The translations under genes were made by a program, and so were the position numbers. From assembly GCF_000828915.1 (NCBI RefSeq), contig NZ_AP014569.1:62001-126000 (forward strand): a DNA stretch of 64,000 nt, given 5' to 3'. Below are positions 26,049 through 35,301 of the stretch, in pieces; position 1 is the stretch's first letter, and each line of letters opens with the position of its first letter. A model generated the notes under the pieces. It was not told the DNA's origin, did not search any database, and saw only the letters and a program-made list of their open reading frames with translations. This DNA is from Serpentinimonas maccroryi. Lineage in GTDB: Bacteria > Pseudomonadota > Gammaproteobacteria > Burkholderiales > Burkholderiaceae_C.

Positions 26049-27581
26049 TCAGGCTCCTACCTTGATGGGGATGGTGCGCTTCTTCTCGGCCCCGAACAGG
26101 CTGGTTTCGGTTTCGCCGTCGGAGCAGCCGTTGCCAAAACTGAAGCCGCAGCCACCGCGCAGGTTGTAGGCGTTTTCGGCGTACTCGCGGTGCGTGCTCG
26201 GGATCACGAAGCGGTCTTCGTAGTTGGCGATGGCCATGATGTGGTACATGTCTTCGACCGTGGCCGCATCGAGCCCGACCTGATCGAGCACCTCTTGGTT
26301 CACCACGCCCTCGACGTGCTTGGCGCGCTGGTAGGCGCGCATGGCCAGCATGCGCTCGAGCGCCTTGACCACCGGGAACGGGTCGCCGGCGGTGAGCAGG
26401 TTGGCCAGATACTTGACCGGGATGCGCAACTGGCTCACGTCGGGGATGACGCCGTTGAGGTTGAGCGCGCCGGCGTTGGCCGCGGCGCTGATGGGCGACA
26501 GCGGCGGGATGTACCAGACCATGGGCAGGGTGCGGTATTCCGGGTGCAGCGGCAGCGCCACCTTCCAGTCCATCGCCATCTTCCACACCGGGCTCACACG
26601 GGCGGCGTCGAGCCAGTTCTGCGGCACGCCGTCGCGCAGGGCTTGGGCGATGACCTCGGGGTCGTTGGGGTCCAGAAAGACGTCGAGTTGCGCCTGGTAC
26701 AGGTCGGTGTCGCGGGCCACGCTGGCGGCTTGCTCGATGCGGTCGGCGTCGTAGAGCAGCACGCCGAGGTAGCGGATGCGGCCCACGCAGGTCTCGGAGC
26801 ACACCGTGGGCTGGCCGGCTTCGATGCGCGGGTAGCAGAAGATGCACTTCTCGGCCTTGCCGCTTTTCCAGTTGTAGTAGATTTTTTTGTACGGGCAGCC
26901 CGAGACGCACATGCGCCAGCCGCGGCACTTGTCTTGGTCGATCAGCACGATGCCGTCTTCTTCGCGCTTGTAGATGCTGCCCGATGGGCAGGAGGCGACG
27001 CAAGTCGGGTTCAGGCAGTGCTCGCACAGCCGCGGCAGGTACATCATGAAGGTGTTTTCGAACTCACCCACCATGGCTTTCTGCGCCGCCTCGAAGCTGT
27101 CGAGGTTGGAGTCCTTGCTGCGCTTGGAGAACTCGCCGCCCAGGATTTCTTCCCAGTTCGGGCCCCATTCGATCTTCTCCATGCGCTGGCCGGTGATGAG
27201 CGAGCGCGGGCGTGCCGTGGGCGCGGTCTTCATTTCGGGCGCGCTGTGCAGGTGCTCGTAGTCGAAGGTGAAGGGCTCGTAATAGTCGTCGATTTCGGGC
27301 AGGTTGGGGTTGGCAAACAGCTTCATCAGCAGCGACCACTTGCCCCCTTGGCGCGGCACGATCGAGCCGTCGCTCTTGCGGGTCCAGCCGCCGTTCCAGC
27401 GATTTTGGTTTTCCCACTCCTTGGGGTAGCCGATGCCGGGTTTGGTCTCGACGTTGTTGAACCAGGCGTACTCGACGCCGGGGCGGTTGGTCCAAACGTT
27501 CTTGCACGTTACCGAGCAAGTGTGGCAACCGATGCATTTGTCCAAGTTCAGGACCATGCCGATCTGTGCGCGTACTTTCAT
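26049..27581 (-). CDS. narH: Respiratory nitrate reductase beta subunit
   Basis: 510 residues with the four Fe-S binding cysteine groups: CIGCHTCSVTCKNVW at the N-terminus, CEHCLNPTCVASCP, CRGWRMCVSGCPYKK (the Trp marks the 3Fe-4S cluster) and CIFCYPRIEAGQPTVC with CSETCVGRIRYLG-type continuation. NarH carries electrons from NarI to NarG. Length and motifs are standard. It lies 31 bp after narG and is followed by narJ. Confidence 0.98.
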   Translation of the reverse strand: MKVRAQIGMVLNLDKCIGCHTCSVTCKNVWTNRPGVEYAWFNNVETKPGIGYPKEWENQNRWNGGWTRKSDGSIVPRQGGKWSLLMKLFANPNLPEIDDYYEPFTFDYEHLHSAPEMKTAPTARPRSLITGQRMEKIEWGPNWEEILGGEFSKRSKDSNLDSFEAAQKAMVGEFENTFMMYLPRLCEHCLNPTCVASCPSGSIYKREEDGIVLIDQDKCRGWRMCVSGCPYKKIYYNWKSGKAEKCIFCYPRIEAGQPTVCSETCVGRIRYLGVLLYDADRIEQAASVARDTDLYQAQLDVFLDPNDPEVIAQALRDGVPQNWLDAARVSPVWKMAMDWKVALPLHPEYRTLPMVWYIPPLSPISAAANAGALNLNGVIPDVSQLRIPVKYLANLLTAGDPFPVVKALERMLAMRAYQRAKHVEGVVNQEVLDQVGLDAATVEDMYHIMAIANYEDRFVIPSTHREYAENAYNLRGGCGFSFGNGCSDGETETSLFGAEKKRTIPIKVGA

Positions 27582-27612
27582 TGCATTGCTCCTTGTTCGC
27601 GGTGCGTGGGCA

Positions 27613-30600
27613 TCAGGGGTTTTCGCCCTGCGACAAGACGGCGCTGGCGCGCTGCGGGTCGTCCGGGGTGTCGAGCCAATCGACCTTGTGCATCTTGCGC
27701 ACCACCACGAACTCGTCGCGGTTGGTGCCGATGGTGCCGTAGTAGTTGAAGCCCCAGCTCAGCTGCGCGTAGCCGCCGATCATGTGCGTCGGCTTGGTGA
27801 CGGCGCGCGTGACCGAGTTGTGGATGCCGCCGCGGTGGCCGGTGATTTCGGAACCCGGCGCGTTGATGATCTTCTCTTGCGCGTGGTACATCATCACCAT
27901 GCCCTGGTTGACGCGCTGGCTGACCACGGCGCGCGCCGAGATGGCGCCGTTGACGTTGAACAGCTCGACCCAGTCGTTGTCTTCGATGCCGGCGGCCTTG
28001 GCATCGACTTCGGACAACCAGATCACCGGTCCGCCGCGGTTGAGCGTGAGCATCATCAGGTTGTCGGAGTAGGTGCTGTGGATGCCCCACTTCTGGTGCG
28101 GGGTGATGAAGTTGAGCAAAATCTCCTTGTTGCCGTTGGGCTTGCGGTTGTGGATGGCGTCGGTGGTGTTGAGGTCCACCGGCGGCCGGTAGCTCGAAAA
28201 GCCCTCGCCAAAGGCGCGCATCCAAGCGTGGTCTTGGTAGAACTGCTGGCGCCCGGTCAGGGTGCGCCATGGAATCAGTTCGTGCACGTTGGTGTAGCCG
28301 GCGTTGTACGACACCTTCTCGGATTCCAGCCCGGACCAGATCGGCGAGCTGATGATCTTGCGCGGCTGCGCCTGGCAGTCGCGGAAGCGGATTTTTTCGT
28401 CCTCGCGGTGCAGCGCCAGGTGCGCGTGCTCGCGCCCGGTGACCTTGGACAGCGCCTCCCAAGCCTTGACGGCGACGTGGCCGTTGGTCTCGGGCGCCAG
28501 CTGCAAAATCACTTCGCAGGCGTCGATGTCGCTGACGATGCGCGGCATGCCTTTGGTCGGGCCTTCTTCCAGCGTGATGCCGTTGAGCTCGCCCAGCTGC
28601 GTGACTTCGGTCTCGGTCTTCCAGGCCATGCCCTTGCCGCCGTTGCCCAGTTTGTTGAGCAGCGGCCCGAGCGCGGTGAAGCGCTTGTAGGTGTTGGGGT
28701 AGTCGCGCTCGACCACGGTCATGGCCGGTGCGGTCTTGCCTGGCACCAAATCGCACTCGCCTTTTTTCCACTCCTTGACGTCGAAGGGCTGCGCCAACTC
28801 GGCCGGGCTGTCGTGCATCAGCGGCGTCAGCACCAGCTCTTTTTCTACGCCCAAGTGGCCGACGCAGACCTGGCTGAACGCTTTGGCCAGGCCCTTGTAG
28901 ATCTCCCAGTCGGAGCGGCTCTGCCAGACCGGATCGACCGCCACCGACAGCGGGTGGATGAAGGGGTGCATGTCGCTGGTGTTGAGGTCGTTTTTCTCGT
29001 ACCAGCTGGCCGTGGGCAGCACGATGTCGGAGTACAGGCAGGTGGTGCTCATGCGAAAGTCGAGCGTCACCAGCAAGTCGAGCTTGCCTTCGGGCGCTTG
29101 GGCGTGCCAAGCGACTTCGGTCGGCTTGGCGTCGGCGGCGCCGAGGTCTTTGCCCTGCACGCCGTTTTGCGTGCCCAGCAGGTGCTTGAGGAAGTACTCG
29201 TGGCCCTTGCCCGACGAGCCCAGCAGGTTCGAGCGCCAGACGAACAGGTTGCGCGGCCAGTTTTGCGGCGCATCCGGGTCTTCGCAGCTCATCTGCAGGC
29301 TGCCGTCCTTGAGCGCCTTGACGGCGTAGTCCTTGGGGTCCATGCCGGCGGCGGCGGCGTCCTTGACCACCTGCAAGGGGTTGGTCTTGAGCTGCGGTGC
29401 GCTGGGCAACCAGCCCATGCGTTCGGCGCGCACGTTGTAGTCGATCAGGCTGCCGCCGTAGGCTTTGGGGTCGGCCAGCGGCGACAGGATGTCGGCGACG
29501 CCGATCTGCTCGTAGCGCCACTGGTCGGTGTGGGCGTAGAAGAACGAGGTCGAGTTCTGCTGCCGCGGTGGGCGCGCCCAGTCGGTGGCAAAAGCCAGCG
29601 GAATCCAGCCCGACTGCGGGCGCAGCTTCTCTTGCCCGACGTAGTGCGCCCAGCCGCCGCCGCTTTGGCCGATGCAGCCGCACATCATCAGCAGGTTGAT
29701 GACGCCGCGGTAGTTCATGTCGGCGTGGTACCAGTGGTTCATGGCGGCGCCGATGATGACCATGGATTTGCCGTGCGTCTTGTGCGCGTTGTCGGCAAAC
29801 TGGCGCGCCACCGTGATCACCTGCTGACGCGGCACGCCGGTGATGGCCTCTTGCCAAGCCGGGGTGTAGGGGGCGTTGTCGTCGTAGTTTTTGGCCCCGC
29901 TGCCCAGCCCGCGGTCGATGCCGTACTGCGCCACCTGCAAGTCGAACACCGTCGCCACCAGTGCTTGGGGCGCGCCGTCTTCTTTACTCAGCGGCAACTT
30001 GACCACCGGCACGCGCACGCGGTTGATGTCTCCTCCGCCCATTTTGTTGGAACTGAAATGCGGCACGTCGCGGCCGGCGAAGTAGGGCAGGGCCACTTCG
30101 GCGATCTGGTGTTCTTGGGCGCCGTCTTCAAGCACCGAGAGCTTGAGCCGCACTTCTTCGTTGGTGCGCGCTTCTTTGGCTTCTAGGTTCCACTTGCCGA
30201 GGTCTTCGCGGCCTTCGGGGCCCCAGCGAAAGCCGATCGATCCGTTGGGCAGCACCGCCTTGCCGGTGGTGTCGAAGGCGACGGTTTTCCACTCCGGGTT
30301 GTTGCTTTGGCCGAGCTTGCCGGCAAAGTCGCTGGAGCGCAGGTAGCGGTCCGGCACCAGCGTGGTGCTGCCGTCGGCTAGGGTGTGCTCCTTGAGCAGC
30401 ACCAGCAAGGGCAGGTCGGTGTAGCGGCGCGCGTAGTCGTCGAAGTAGGCGCTGCGCACGCCGCTGTCGGGGAAGTAGAACTCCTTCAACACCACATGGC
30501 CCATGGCCATGGCGAGTGCGGCGTCGGTGCCCTGCTTGGGGTGCATCCAGATGTCGGCCAGCTTGGCGACTTCGGAGTAGTCGGGTGTGACCGCCACCGT

Positions 30601-31431
30601 TTTGGTGCCCTTGTAGCGCACCTCGGTGAAGAAGTGGGCATCCGGGGTGCGCGTCTGCGGCACGTTGGAGCCCCAGGCGATGATGAAGCCCGAGTTGTAC
30701 CAGTCGGCCGATTCGGGCACGTCGGTCTGCTCGCCCCAGATCTGCGGGCTGGCCGGGGGCAGGTCGCAGTACCAGTCGTAAAAGCTCATGCTCACGCCGC
30801 CGAGCAGGCTCATGTAGCGCGAGCCGGCTGCGTAGGAAACCATCGACATGGCCGGAATGGGCGAAAAGCCGATGATCCGGTCCGGCCCATACTTCTTGAT
30901 CGTATAGACGTTGGCGCTGGCGATGAGCTGGTTGACTTCGTCCCAGGTCGAGCGCACGAAGCCGCCCATGCCGCGCACCTGCTGGTAGTCGCGCCGTGCT
31001 GCCTCGTCGTCGGCGATCAGCGCCCAAGCATCGACCGGCGTCTTGGCCACCTTGAGCGCGGCGCGCCAGCGCTCCAGCAGCCGGCCGCGCACCATCGGGT
31101 ACTTGACCCGGTTGGCGCTGTACAGGTACCAGCTGTAGGAGGCGCCCCGGGCGCAGCCGCGCGGCTCGTGGTTGGGCATGTCCCAGCGCGTGCGCGGGTA
31201 GTCGGTCTGCTGGGTTTCCCAGGTGACGATGCCGCCCTTGACGTAGATTTTCCAGCTGCAGGAGCCGGTGCAGTTGGTGCCGTGGGTCGAGCGCACGATC
31301 TTCTCGCTCGCCCAGCGGTTGCGGTAGGCGTCTTCCCAGGTGCGGTCTTCGGCGGTGGTGCGGCCGTGGCCGTCGGCAAACGGTTCGCGTGCCAGCTTGA
31401 AGAAGGTCAAACGGTCAAGGAAATGGCTCAT
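27613..31431 (-). CDS. narG: Respiratory nitrate reductase alpha subunit (Mo-bisMGD)
   Basis: 1272 residues from ATG 31431 (MSHFLDRLTFFKLAREPF), the usual NarG length. The FS0 4Fe-4S ligands are in THGTNCTGSCSWKIYVKGG (His-Cys-Cys-Cys). The molybdenum Asp region reads SMSFYDWYCDLPPASPQIWGEQ. MGD-binding blocks follow through GAAMNHWYHADM and the C-terminal part. The early start at 31563 is rejected because it adds a non-homologous stretch reaching into narK. NarG reduces nitrate to nitrite on the cytoplasmic side; the N-terminus keeps an SRR-like-free short leader bound by NarJ. It is the first enzyme gene after the narK group. Confidence 0.98.
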   Translation of the reverse strand: MSHFLDRLTFFKLAREPFADGHGRTTAEDRTWEDAYRNRWASEKIVRSTHGTNCTGSCSWKIYVKGGIVTWETQQTDYPRTRWDMPNHEPRGCARGASYSWYLYSANRVKYPMVRGRLLERWRAALKVAKTPVDAWALIADDEAARRDYQQVRGMGGFVRSTWDEVNQLIASANVYTIKKYGPDRIIGFSPIPAMSMVSYAAGSRYMSLLGGVSMSFYDWYCDLPPASPQIWGEQTDVPESADWYNSGFIIAWGSNVPQTRTPDAHFFTEVRYKGTKTVAVTPDYSEVAKLADIWMHPKQGTDAALAMAMGHVVLKEFYFPDSGVRSAYFDDYARRYTDLPLLVLLKEHTLADGSTTLVPDRYLRSSDFAGKLGQSNNPEWKTVAFDTTGKAVLPNGSIGFRWGPEGREDLGKWNLEAKEARTNEEVRLKLSVLEDGAQEHQIAEVALPYFAGRDVPHFSSNKMGGGDINRVRVPVVKLPLSKEDGAPQALVATVFDLQVAQYGIDRGLGSGAKNYDDNAPYTPAWQEAITGVPRQQVITVARQFADNAHKTHGKSMVIIGAAMNHWYHADMNYRGVINLLMMCGCIGQSGGGWAHYVGQEKLRPQSGWIPLAFATDWARPPRQQNSTSFFYAHTDQWRYEQIGVADILSPLADPKAYGGSLIDYNVRAERMGWLPSAPQLKTNPLQVVKDAAAAGMDPKDYAVKALKDGSLQMSCEDPDAPQNWPRNLFVWRSNLLGSSGKGHEYFLKHLLGTQNGVQGKDLGAADAKPTEVAWHAQAPEGKLDLLVTLDFRMSTTCLYSDIVLPTASWYEKNDLNTSDMHPFIHPLSVAVDPVWQSRSDWEIYKGLAKAFSQVCVGHLGVEKELVLTPLMHDSPAELAQPFDVKEWKKGECDLVPGKTAPAMTVVERDYPNTYKRFTALGPLLNKLGNGGKGMAWKTETEVTQLGELNGITLEEGPTKGMPRIVSDIDACEVILQLAPETNGHVAVKAWEALSKVTGREHAHLALHREDEKIRFRDCQAQPRKIISSPIWSGLESEKVSYNAGYTNVHELIPWRTLTGRQQFYQDHAWMRAFGEGFSSYRPPVDLNTTDAIHNRKPNGNKEILLNFITPHQKWGIHSTYSDNLMMLTLNRGGPVIWLSEVDAKAAGIEDNDWVELFNVNGAISARAVVSQRVNQGMVMMYHAQEKIINAPGSEITGHRGGIHNSVTRAVTKPTHMIGGYAQLSWGFNYYGTIGTNRDEFVVVRKMHKVDWLDTPDDPQRASAVLSQGENP

Positions 31432-31468
31432 GGCTGGGTCTCCAGTGTGAAAGGTGGCTTGGGCGGGA

Positions 31469-32851
31469 TCAGCAGGGCTTCTCGGCGCCTTTGCGCCAGT
31501 AGTACCAGTAGTTGAGCGCGATGCCCACGAAGTACAGGAAGGCGAAGAAATAGAGCGCGGCATTGGGGCTGCCGGTCATGGCAAACGAGCGACCAAACAG
31601 GATCGGCACAAAAAAGCCCAGCAGCAACACCGCCATCGCCGCCGTAAAGCCCAGCACCGGGCTGGCTTGCTTGGGCTCGAAGATCATCACGATCTGCTTG
31701 AACACGCTGGCGTTGCCGATGCCAGCACCCAAGAAGATGCCCAGCAGCACGATGAAGAACAGGGTGAACTGCTCGGATGAAGTCGGTGCGGTGAGGAAGG
31801 TCAGGCCGATGGCCGAGCTGGCCATGATCGCGAACACCAGCATGGTCATGTTCGAGCCGCCAAACTTGTCGGAGAAGATGCCGCCGATGGGCCGAATCAG
31901 CGCCCCCACCAGCGGCCCGATCCAAGCGTAGGCGAGGGGGTCGGGGGCGTTGGGCAGGCCGTGGAACACTTCGCGGATCAGCAGCGGCGTCGAGGCGACA
32001 AAGCCCGAAAAGGTGCCGAAGGTGAAGGTGTAGAGGATGGTCTGCACCCAAGTGTGCTTGAGCTTGACGATCTGCATCTGCTCCATGAAGTCGCCGCGCG
32101 CCGGGTGGTTCTTCATGCCAAACAGCACCAGCACGGCCATGATCAGGGTCGGGATGAGCCAGATGTAGGCCGCGTTTTGTGGGTACATCAGAACCTCGCG
32201 CACCACCTCGCGCGTCGCTGGGTTGAGCACCCTGAACATCATCGAGTCGCCGGCAATGGCGCCAAACAGCCCCACGCCGATGGCGGCGGGCACCAAGAAC
32301 TGCGCCGTCGAGGCCCCCAGGTTGCCAAAGCCGATGGTGAAGCCCAGCGCCGAGCCGCCGATGCGCTTGGGAAACCACAGGCTGATGTTGGCCGCGGTAG
32401 AAGAGATCTGGCCACCGGCACACAGCCCCGCGACACCGGCCCAGAACAGCAGCACCCAGAACGGTGTGGTCGGGTCTTGCACCACGTGCCCGATGCCAAA
32501 GATCGGGATCAGCAGCGCCAGCGTGAAGATGAAGGTGGTCCACATGCCGCCGATCTTGAGCACCAAAAAGGTGTGCGGAAAGCGCGCCACCGCGCCCATG
32601 AGCAGCGCCATCGCCGGCAGCCAGAAGCGCTGATCGACGGTGAGCTGAAAGCCCAAGCCCGGCAGGCGCACCACCAGCGCGCTCCAGGTAAACCAGACCG
32701 CAAACGCCAAGTGCAGCGCCAAGAAGGCGATGATCAGGGTGCGGATCGCCAGCCACTTGCGGCTGTTCCAAAAAACCGGGTCCTCGGGGCGCCATTCGGT
32801 CACGTTGGGCGACCAGATCGGTTTCGACTGGGCGCTGGTTCGGTTGTTCAT
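31469..32851 (-). CDS. narK2: NarK-type nitrate/nitrite MFS transporter (NarK2-like)
   Basis: 460 residues with about 12 membrane segments. The N-terminal RPEDPVFWNSRKWLAIRTL and AFAVWFTWSALVV stretches resemble E. coli NarK, and the nitrate signature appears as GFGNLGAS. This type is usually a nitrate/nitrite antiporter (family knowledge). The ATG at 32851 follows a GGAG; the longer frame to 33025 lies in a hairpin-rich leader and is not used. It sits 37 bp before narG and ends the run of three narK genes. Confidence 0.93.
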   Translation of the reverse strand: MNNRTSAQSKPIWSPNVTEWRPEDPVFWNSRKWLAIRTLIIAFLALHLAFAVWFTWSALVVRLPGLGFQLTVDQRFWLPAMALLMGAVARFPHTFLVLKIGGMWTTFIFTLALLIPIFGIGHVVQDPTTPFWVLLFWAGVAGLCAGGQISSTAANISLWFPKRIGGSALGFTIGFGNLGASTAQFLVPAAIGVGLFGAIAGDSMMFRVLNPATREVVREVLMYPQNAAYIWLIPTLIMAVLVLFGMKNHPARGDFMEQMQIVKLKHTWVQTILYTFTFGTFSGFVASTPLLIREVFHGLPNAPDPLAYAWIGPLVGALIRPIGGIFSDKFGGSNMTMLVFAIMASSAIGLTFLTAPTSSEQFTLFFIVLLGIFLGAGIGNASVFKQIVMIFEPKQASPVLGFTAAMAVLLLGFFVPILFGRSFAMTGSPNAALYFFAFLYFVGIALNYWYYWRKGAEKPC

Positions 32852-32908
32852 ACTGTGCTCTCCGTTAAAAATGAGCTGCAGCGCGTGCGTAATCGGTTGC
32901 AGGCGCTG

Positions 32909-32957
32909 GGGGCGCAAACGCCCCGGTGGCTGGGTTCGACTGTGCCGCTTGCGGCAC
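32909..32957. other. Two GC hairpins in the gap between two narK genes
   Basis: The 186 bp gap (32852-33037) between the 547-residue NarK gene and narK2 contains GGGGCG-CAAA-CGCCCC (32909-32924) and GTGCCGC-TT-GCGGCAC (32942-32957), both perfect. Neither is followed by a T run on the minus strand, so they look like mRNA-processing or stability elements, not terminators. No other gene is visible in the gap. Confidence 0.55.
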
Positions 32958-33037
32958 GACTTGAACATCCTTCGAAGGGGCTGGCGCGCCGACTCTGAAA
33001 GAGCGATGGCACGCGGCGCCGCCATCGGTCGAAGGAA

Positions 33038-34681
33038 CTAATGCCCTTTGAGGCCCTTTTGCTCGAGTTGCTGCACCAAGGTGCGCAGGTCGTCGAGGTC
33101 GCGGAACTTGGCCGTGAGTTGGAAGCCGTCGTTCTTCTGGCTCAGCTCCACGCCTTGGTTGCCGGCTAGGAACTGGCCCAAGCGGCTGCGCGCGTCTTCC
33201 TTGAGCCGGTTCTCCTCGGCGATCGCGTGGTCCACCGACGACAGCACGTAGTTCTCGTCAAAGCCGCCCTTGGGCTCTTGCAGCCAGATCACGCACACCA
33301 GCCAGCTGAAGAAGGCCCCGGCGGCGATGATGAAGAAGAACTGCTGCGGCGTGACGTACATGAAGATGAACAGGTAGAACACCGCACCGGCGTTGCCGTA
33401 GGCCCCGCACATGCCCGAGATCTGGCCGGTCACGCGCCGCTTGATCGAGGGGATGATGCCGAACGTCGCCCCTTCGGCACCCTGCACGAAGACCGAGAAC
33501 AGGATCGTGAAGCAGACCGCGATCACCAGCGGCCAGCTGCTGTCGAGCAGGCCCATCAGCACCGCACCGATTCCGATGCCGAACATGTAGGCCGCCATGA
33601 CGAAGCGCCGGTTGCCAAAGCGGTCTGAAACCAGCCCGCCCAACGGACGCGCCACCAGGTTGACGAAGGCGAAGGTCGAGGCCACCAGACCCGCCTGCAC
33701 CGGCGACAAACCCCAGGTCATGAGGAAGAACATCGGCAGGATCGAGACCACGGCGATTTCGGCGCCGAAGTTGGCGAAGTAGGTCACGTGCAGCGCCGCC
33801 ACCGACTTGTAGGGGTAGCGGTCGTCTTCGGGCACGCCGCGCTTGAGGATGGGCAGATTGACGCGCAGGATCTGCACCACCTGGTAGATGATGATGAGCG
33901 CGATGCCCAGATAGAGCGCGTAGGACAAGTTGTCGCCGATGAAGCCCGACAGATGGATGCGATAGACCACGATCGCCAGCACGCCGGTGAGGAAGATGGT
34001 GAACAGGATGTGCAACACCATGTCGCCGTAGGACGAGACTTCCAGCGCCGAGGCCTTGCGCGGCTTGCGCTGGGTGCCGGGCTTGGGGCCGTCGGTGATG
34101 GCGAACCAGTAAAACACGCCATACAGCGCCATCACCGTGCCCGACATGGCGATGGCGTAGCGCCAGCCGTCGTCGCCGCCAAACACGTACATGGCGATCG
34201 AGGGGATGGTGAGCGCCGCCCCGGCCGAGCCGAAGTTGCCCCAGCCGGCGTAGAAGCCTTCGGCAAAACCGATGTCGCGCGGTTTGAACCACAGCGCCGT
34301 CATGTGGATGCCGATCACGAACGAGGCCCCGACACAAGACATGACCAAGCGCGAGACGAACAACACCTCGCGGCTGTCGCCAAAGGCGAAGACGAAGGTC
34401 GGGATGGCCATGACCACCAGCAGGACGGAGAACACGCGCCGCGGACCCCAGCGGTCCAGCGCCATGCCGACGAAGACGCGCGCCAGAATGGTCAGCGCGA
34501 CGTTGGCGATGGCAAAGATCTGGATGTCCTCGCGCGTCAGCCAGTCTTCGGACTGGAGCATCATGGCCGCCAGCGGCGCCATGTTGAACCAGACGTAGAA
34601 GGTCATGAAAAAAGCGATCCACGTCAGGTGGAGGGCTTTGATTTCCGGGTTTTTGTAGCGAAATAAGTCGGCGACTTGCAT
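33038..34681 (-). CDS. NarK-family MFS transporter with long cytoplasmic tail
   Basis: 547 residues with 12 or so membrane segments. Nitrate-signature-like motifs are GFYAGWGNFGSAGAA and the later SGMCGAYGNAGA. An approximately 80-residue hydrophilic tail follows the last helix (after WLQEPKGG), ending in a helical, charged stretch (LDDLRTLVQQLEQKGLKGH) that could form a coiled coil. Such long-tailed members occur as the second NarK of nar clusters. Substrate is presumed nitrate or nitrite. It begins 30 bp after the universal stress protein gene. Confidence 0.9.
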   Translation of the reverse strand: MQVADLFRYKNPEIKALHLTWIAFFMTFYVWFNMAPLAAMMLQSEDWLTREDIQIFAIANVALTILARVFVGMALDRWGPRRVFSVLLVVMAIPTFVFAFGDSREVLFVSRLVMSCVGASFVIGIHMTALWFKPRDIGFAEGFYAGWGNFGSAGAALTIPSIAMYVFGGDDGWRYAIAMSGTVMALYGVFYWFAITDGPKPGTQRKPRKASALEVSSYGDMVLHILFTIFLTGVLAIVVYRIHLSGFIGDNLSYALYLGIALIIIYQVVQILRVNLPILKRGVPEDDRYPYKSVAALHVTYFANFGAEIAVVSILPMFFLMTWGLSPVQAGLVASTFAFVNLVARPLGGLVSDRFGNRRFVMAAYMFGIGIGAVLMGLLDSSWPLVIAVCFTILFSVFVQGAEGATFGIIPSIKRRVTGQISGMCGAYGNAGAVFYLFIFMYVTPQQFFFIIAAGAFFSWLVCVIWLQEPKGGFDENYVLSSVDHAIAEENRLKEDARSRLGQFLAGNQGVELSQKNDGFQLTAKFRDLDDLRTLVQQLEQKGLKGH

Positions 34682-34711
34682 GATGGGTATGGGCTGGCGG
34701 GTTGTTGGCCC

Positions 34712-35182
34712 TTAGCCTTCTTGGGTCGGGATGATGAGCAAGGGGCACTGGGCGCGGCGCGCCAAGAAGGCGCTGACGGTGCCAAAGGTCATGTGGTCGA
34801 GCTCGTCGAAGAGCGCGTCGATGCGCCGGGCGATGAAGTTGCCATCGGGCTTGTACGAGTGGCGCGCGATCACCAGCACGTCGGGCCGGTGCTGCTCGGT
34901 GGCTTGCAGCAGCATCTTGCGCGCGTCGCCCTCGGCCACCAGCACCCGGGTCGCAAAGCCGGCCAAGGCCAGTTCGGCGGCGGCCGCTTCGGTGCCGGCT
35001 TTTTGCTCTTGGTACTGGGCGCTGAACAGCTCGTCACCCGAGTTGGCGTTGCTGCCGGGCTCCTCGATCACGGTGACCAAGGTGACGCGGGGCAGTTCGC
35101 GCGCCATGAGAAACATTTTTTTCACGGCCTCAAGCGCAATGCGGGCATTGCGTGAGTGGTCGTAGGCCAACATCACTTCCAT
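34712..35182 (-). CDS. Universal stress protein (UspA family)
   Basis: 156-residue single Usp domain: MEVMLAYDHSRNARIALEAV at the start, the loop PDVLVIARHSYKPDG, and a C-terminal GTVSAFLARRAQCPLLIIP. The ATP-binding G-2x-G-9x-G(S/T) pattern is not clear (the region reads MTFGTVSAFLARRAQ), so it may be a non-nucleotide-binding type. It is embedded between narK genes with short gaps, so expression with nitrate respiration is likely. Usp genes of this type are often part of anaerobic regulons. Confidence 0.88.
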   Translation of the reverse strand: MEVMLAYDHSRNARIALEAVKKMFLMARELPRVTLVTVIEEPGSNANSGDELFSAQYQEQKAGTEAAAAELALAGFATRVLVAEGDARKMLLQATEQHRPDVLVIARHSYKPDGNFIARRIDALFDELDHMTFGTVSAFLARRAQCPLLIIPTQEG

Positions 35183-35301
35183 AAGATTCCCCTCGGGTTA
35201 AGCCACGGCCATAAAGCGGCCGGGGTTGGGCATCAACTCTGCCGCTTTGGCAGGGTTTTGCCCATTCTCCCGAAGGGCGCCTGGGGTGTTGTGCCGAAGA
35301 A

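Noticed and set aside
27433-30186. 917-codon open frame on the plus strand
   Set aside because: It is antisense to narH and narG, with the composition of a GC-rich shadow frame and no domain match. The nar genes on the other strand are certain.
31432-31563. Longer narG start at 31563
   Set aside because: It would overlap the narK2 coding region and adds non-homologous residues before the standard MSHFLDR start.
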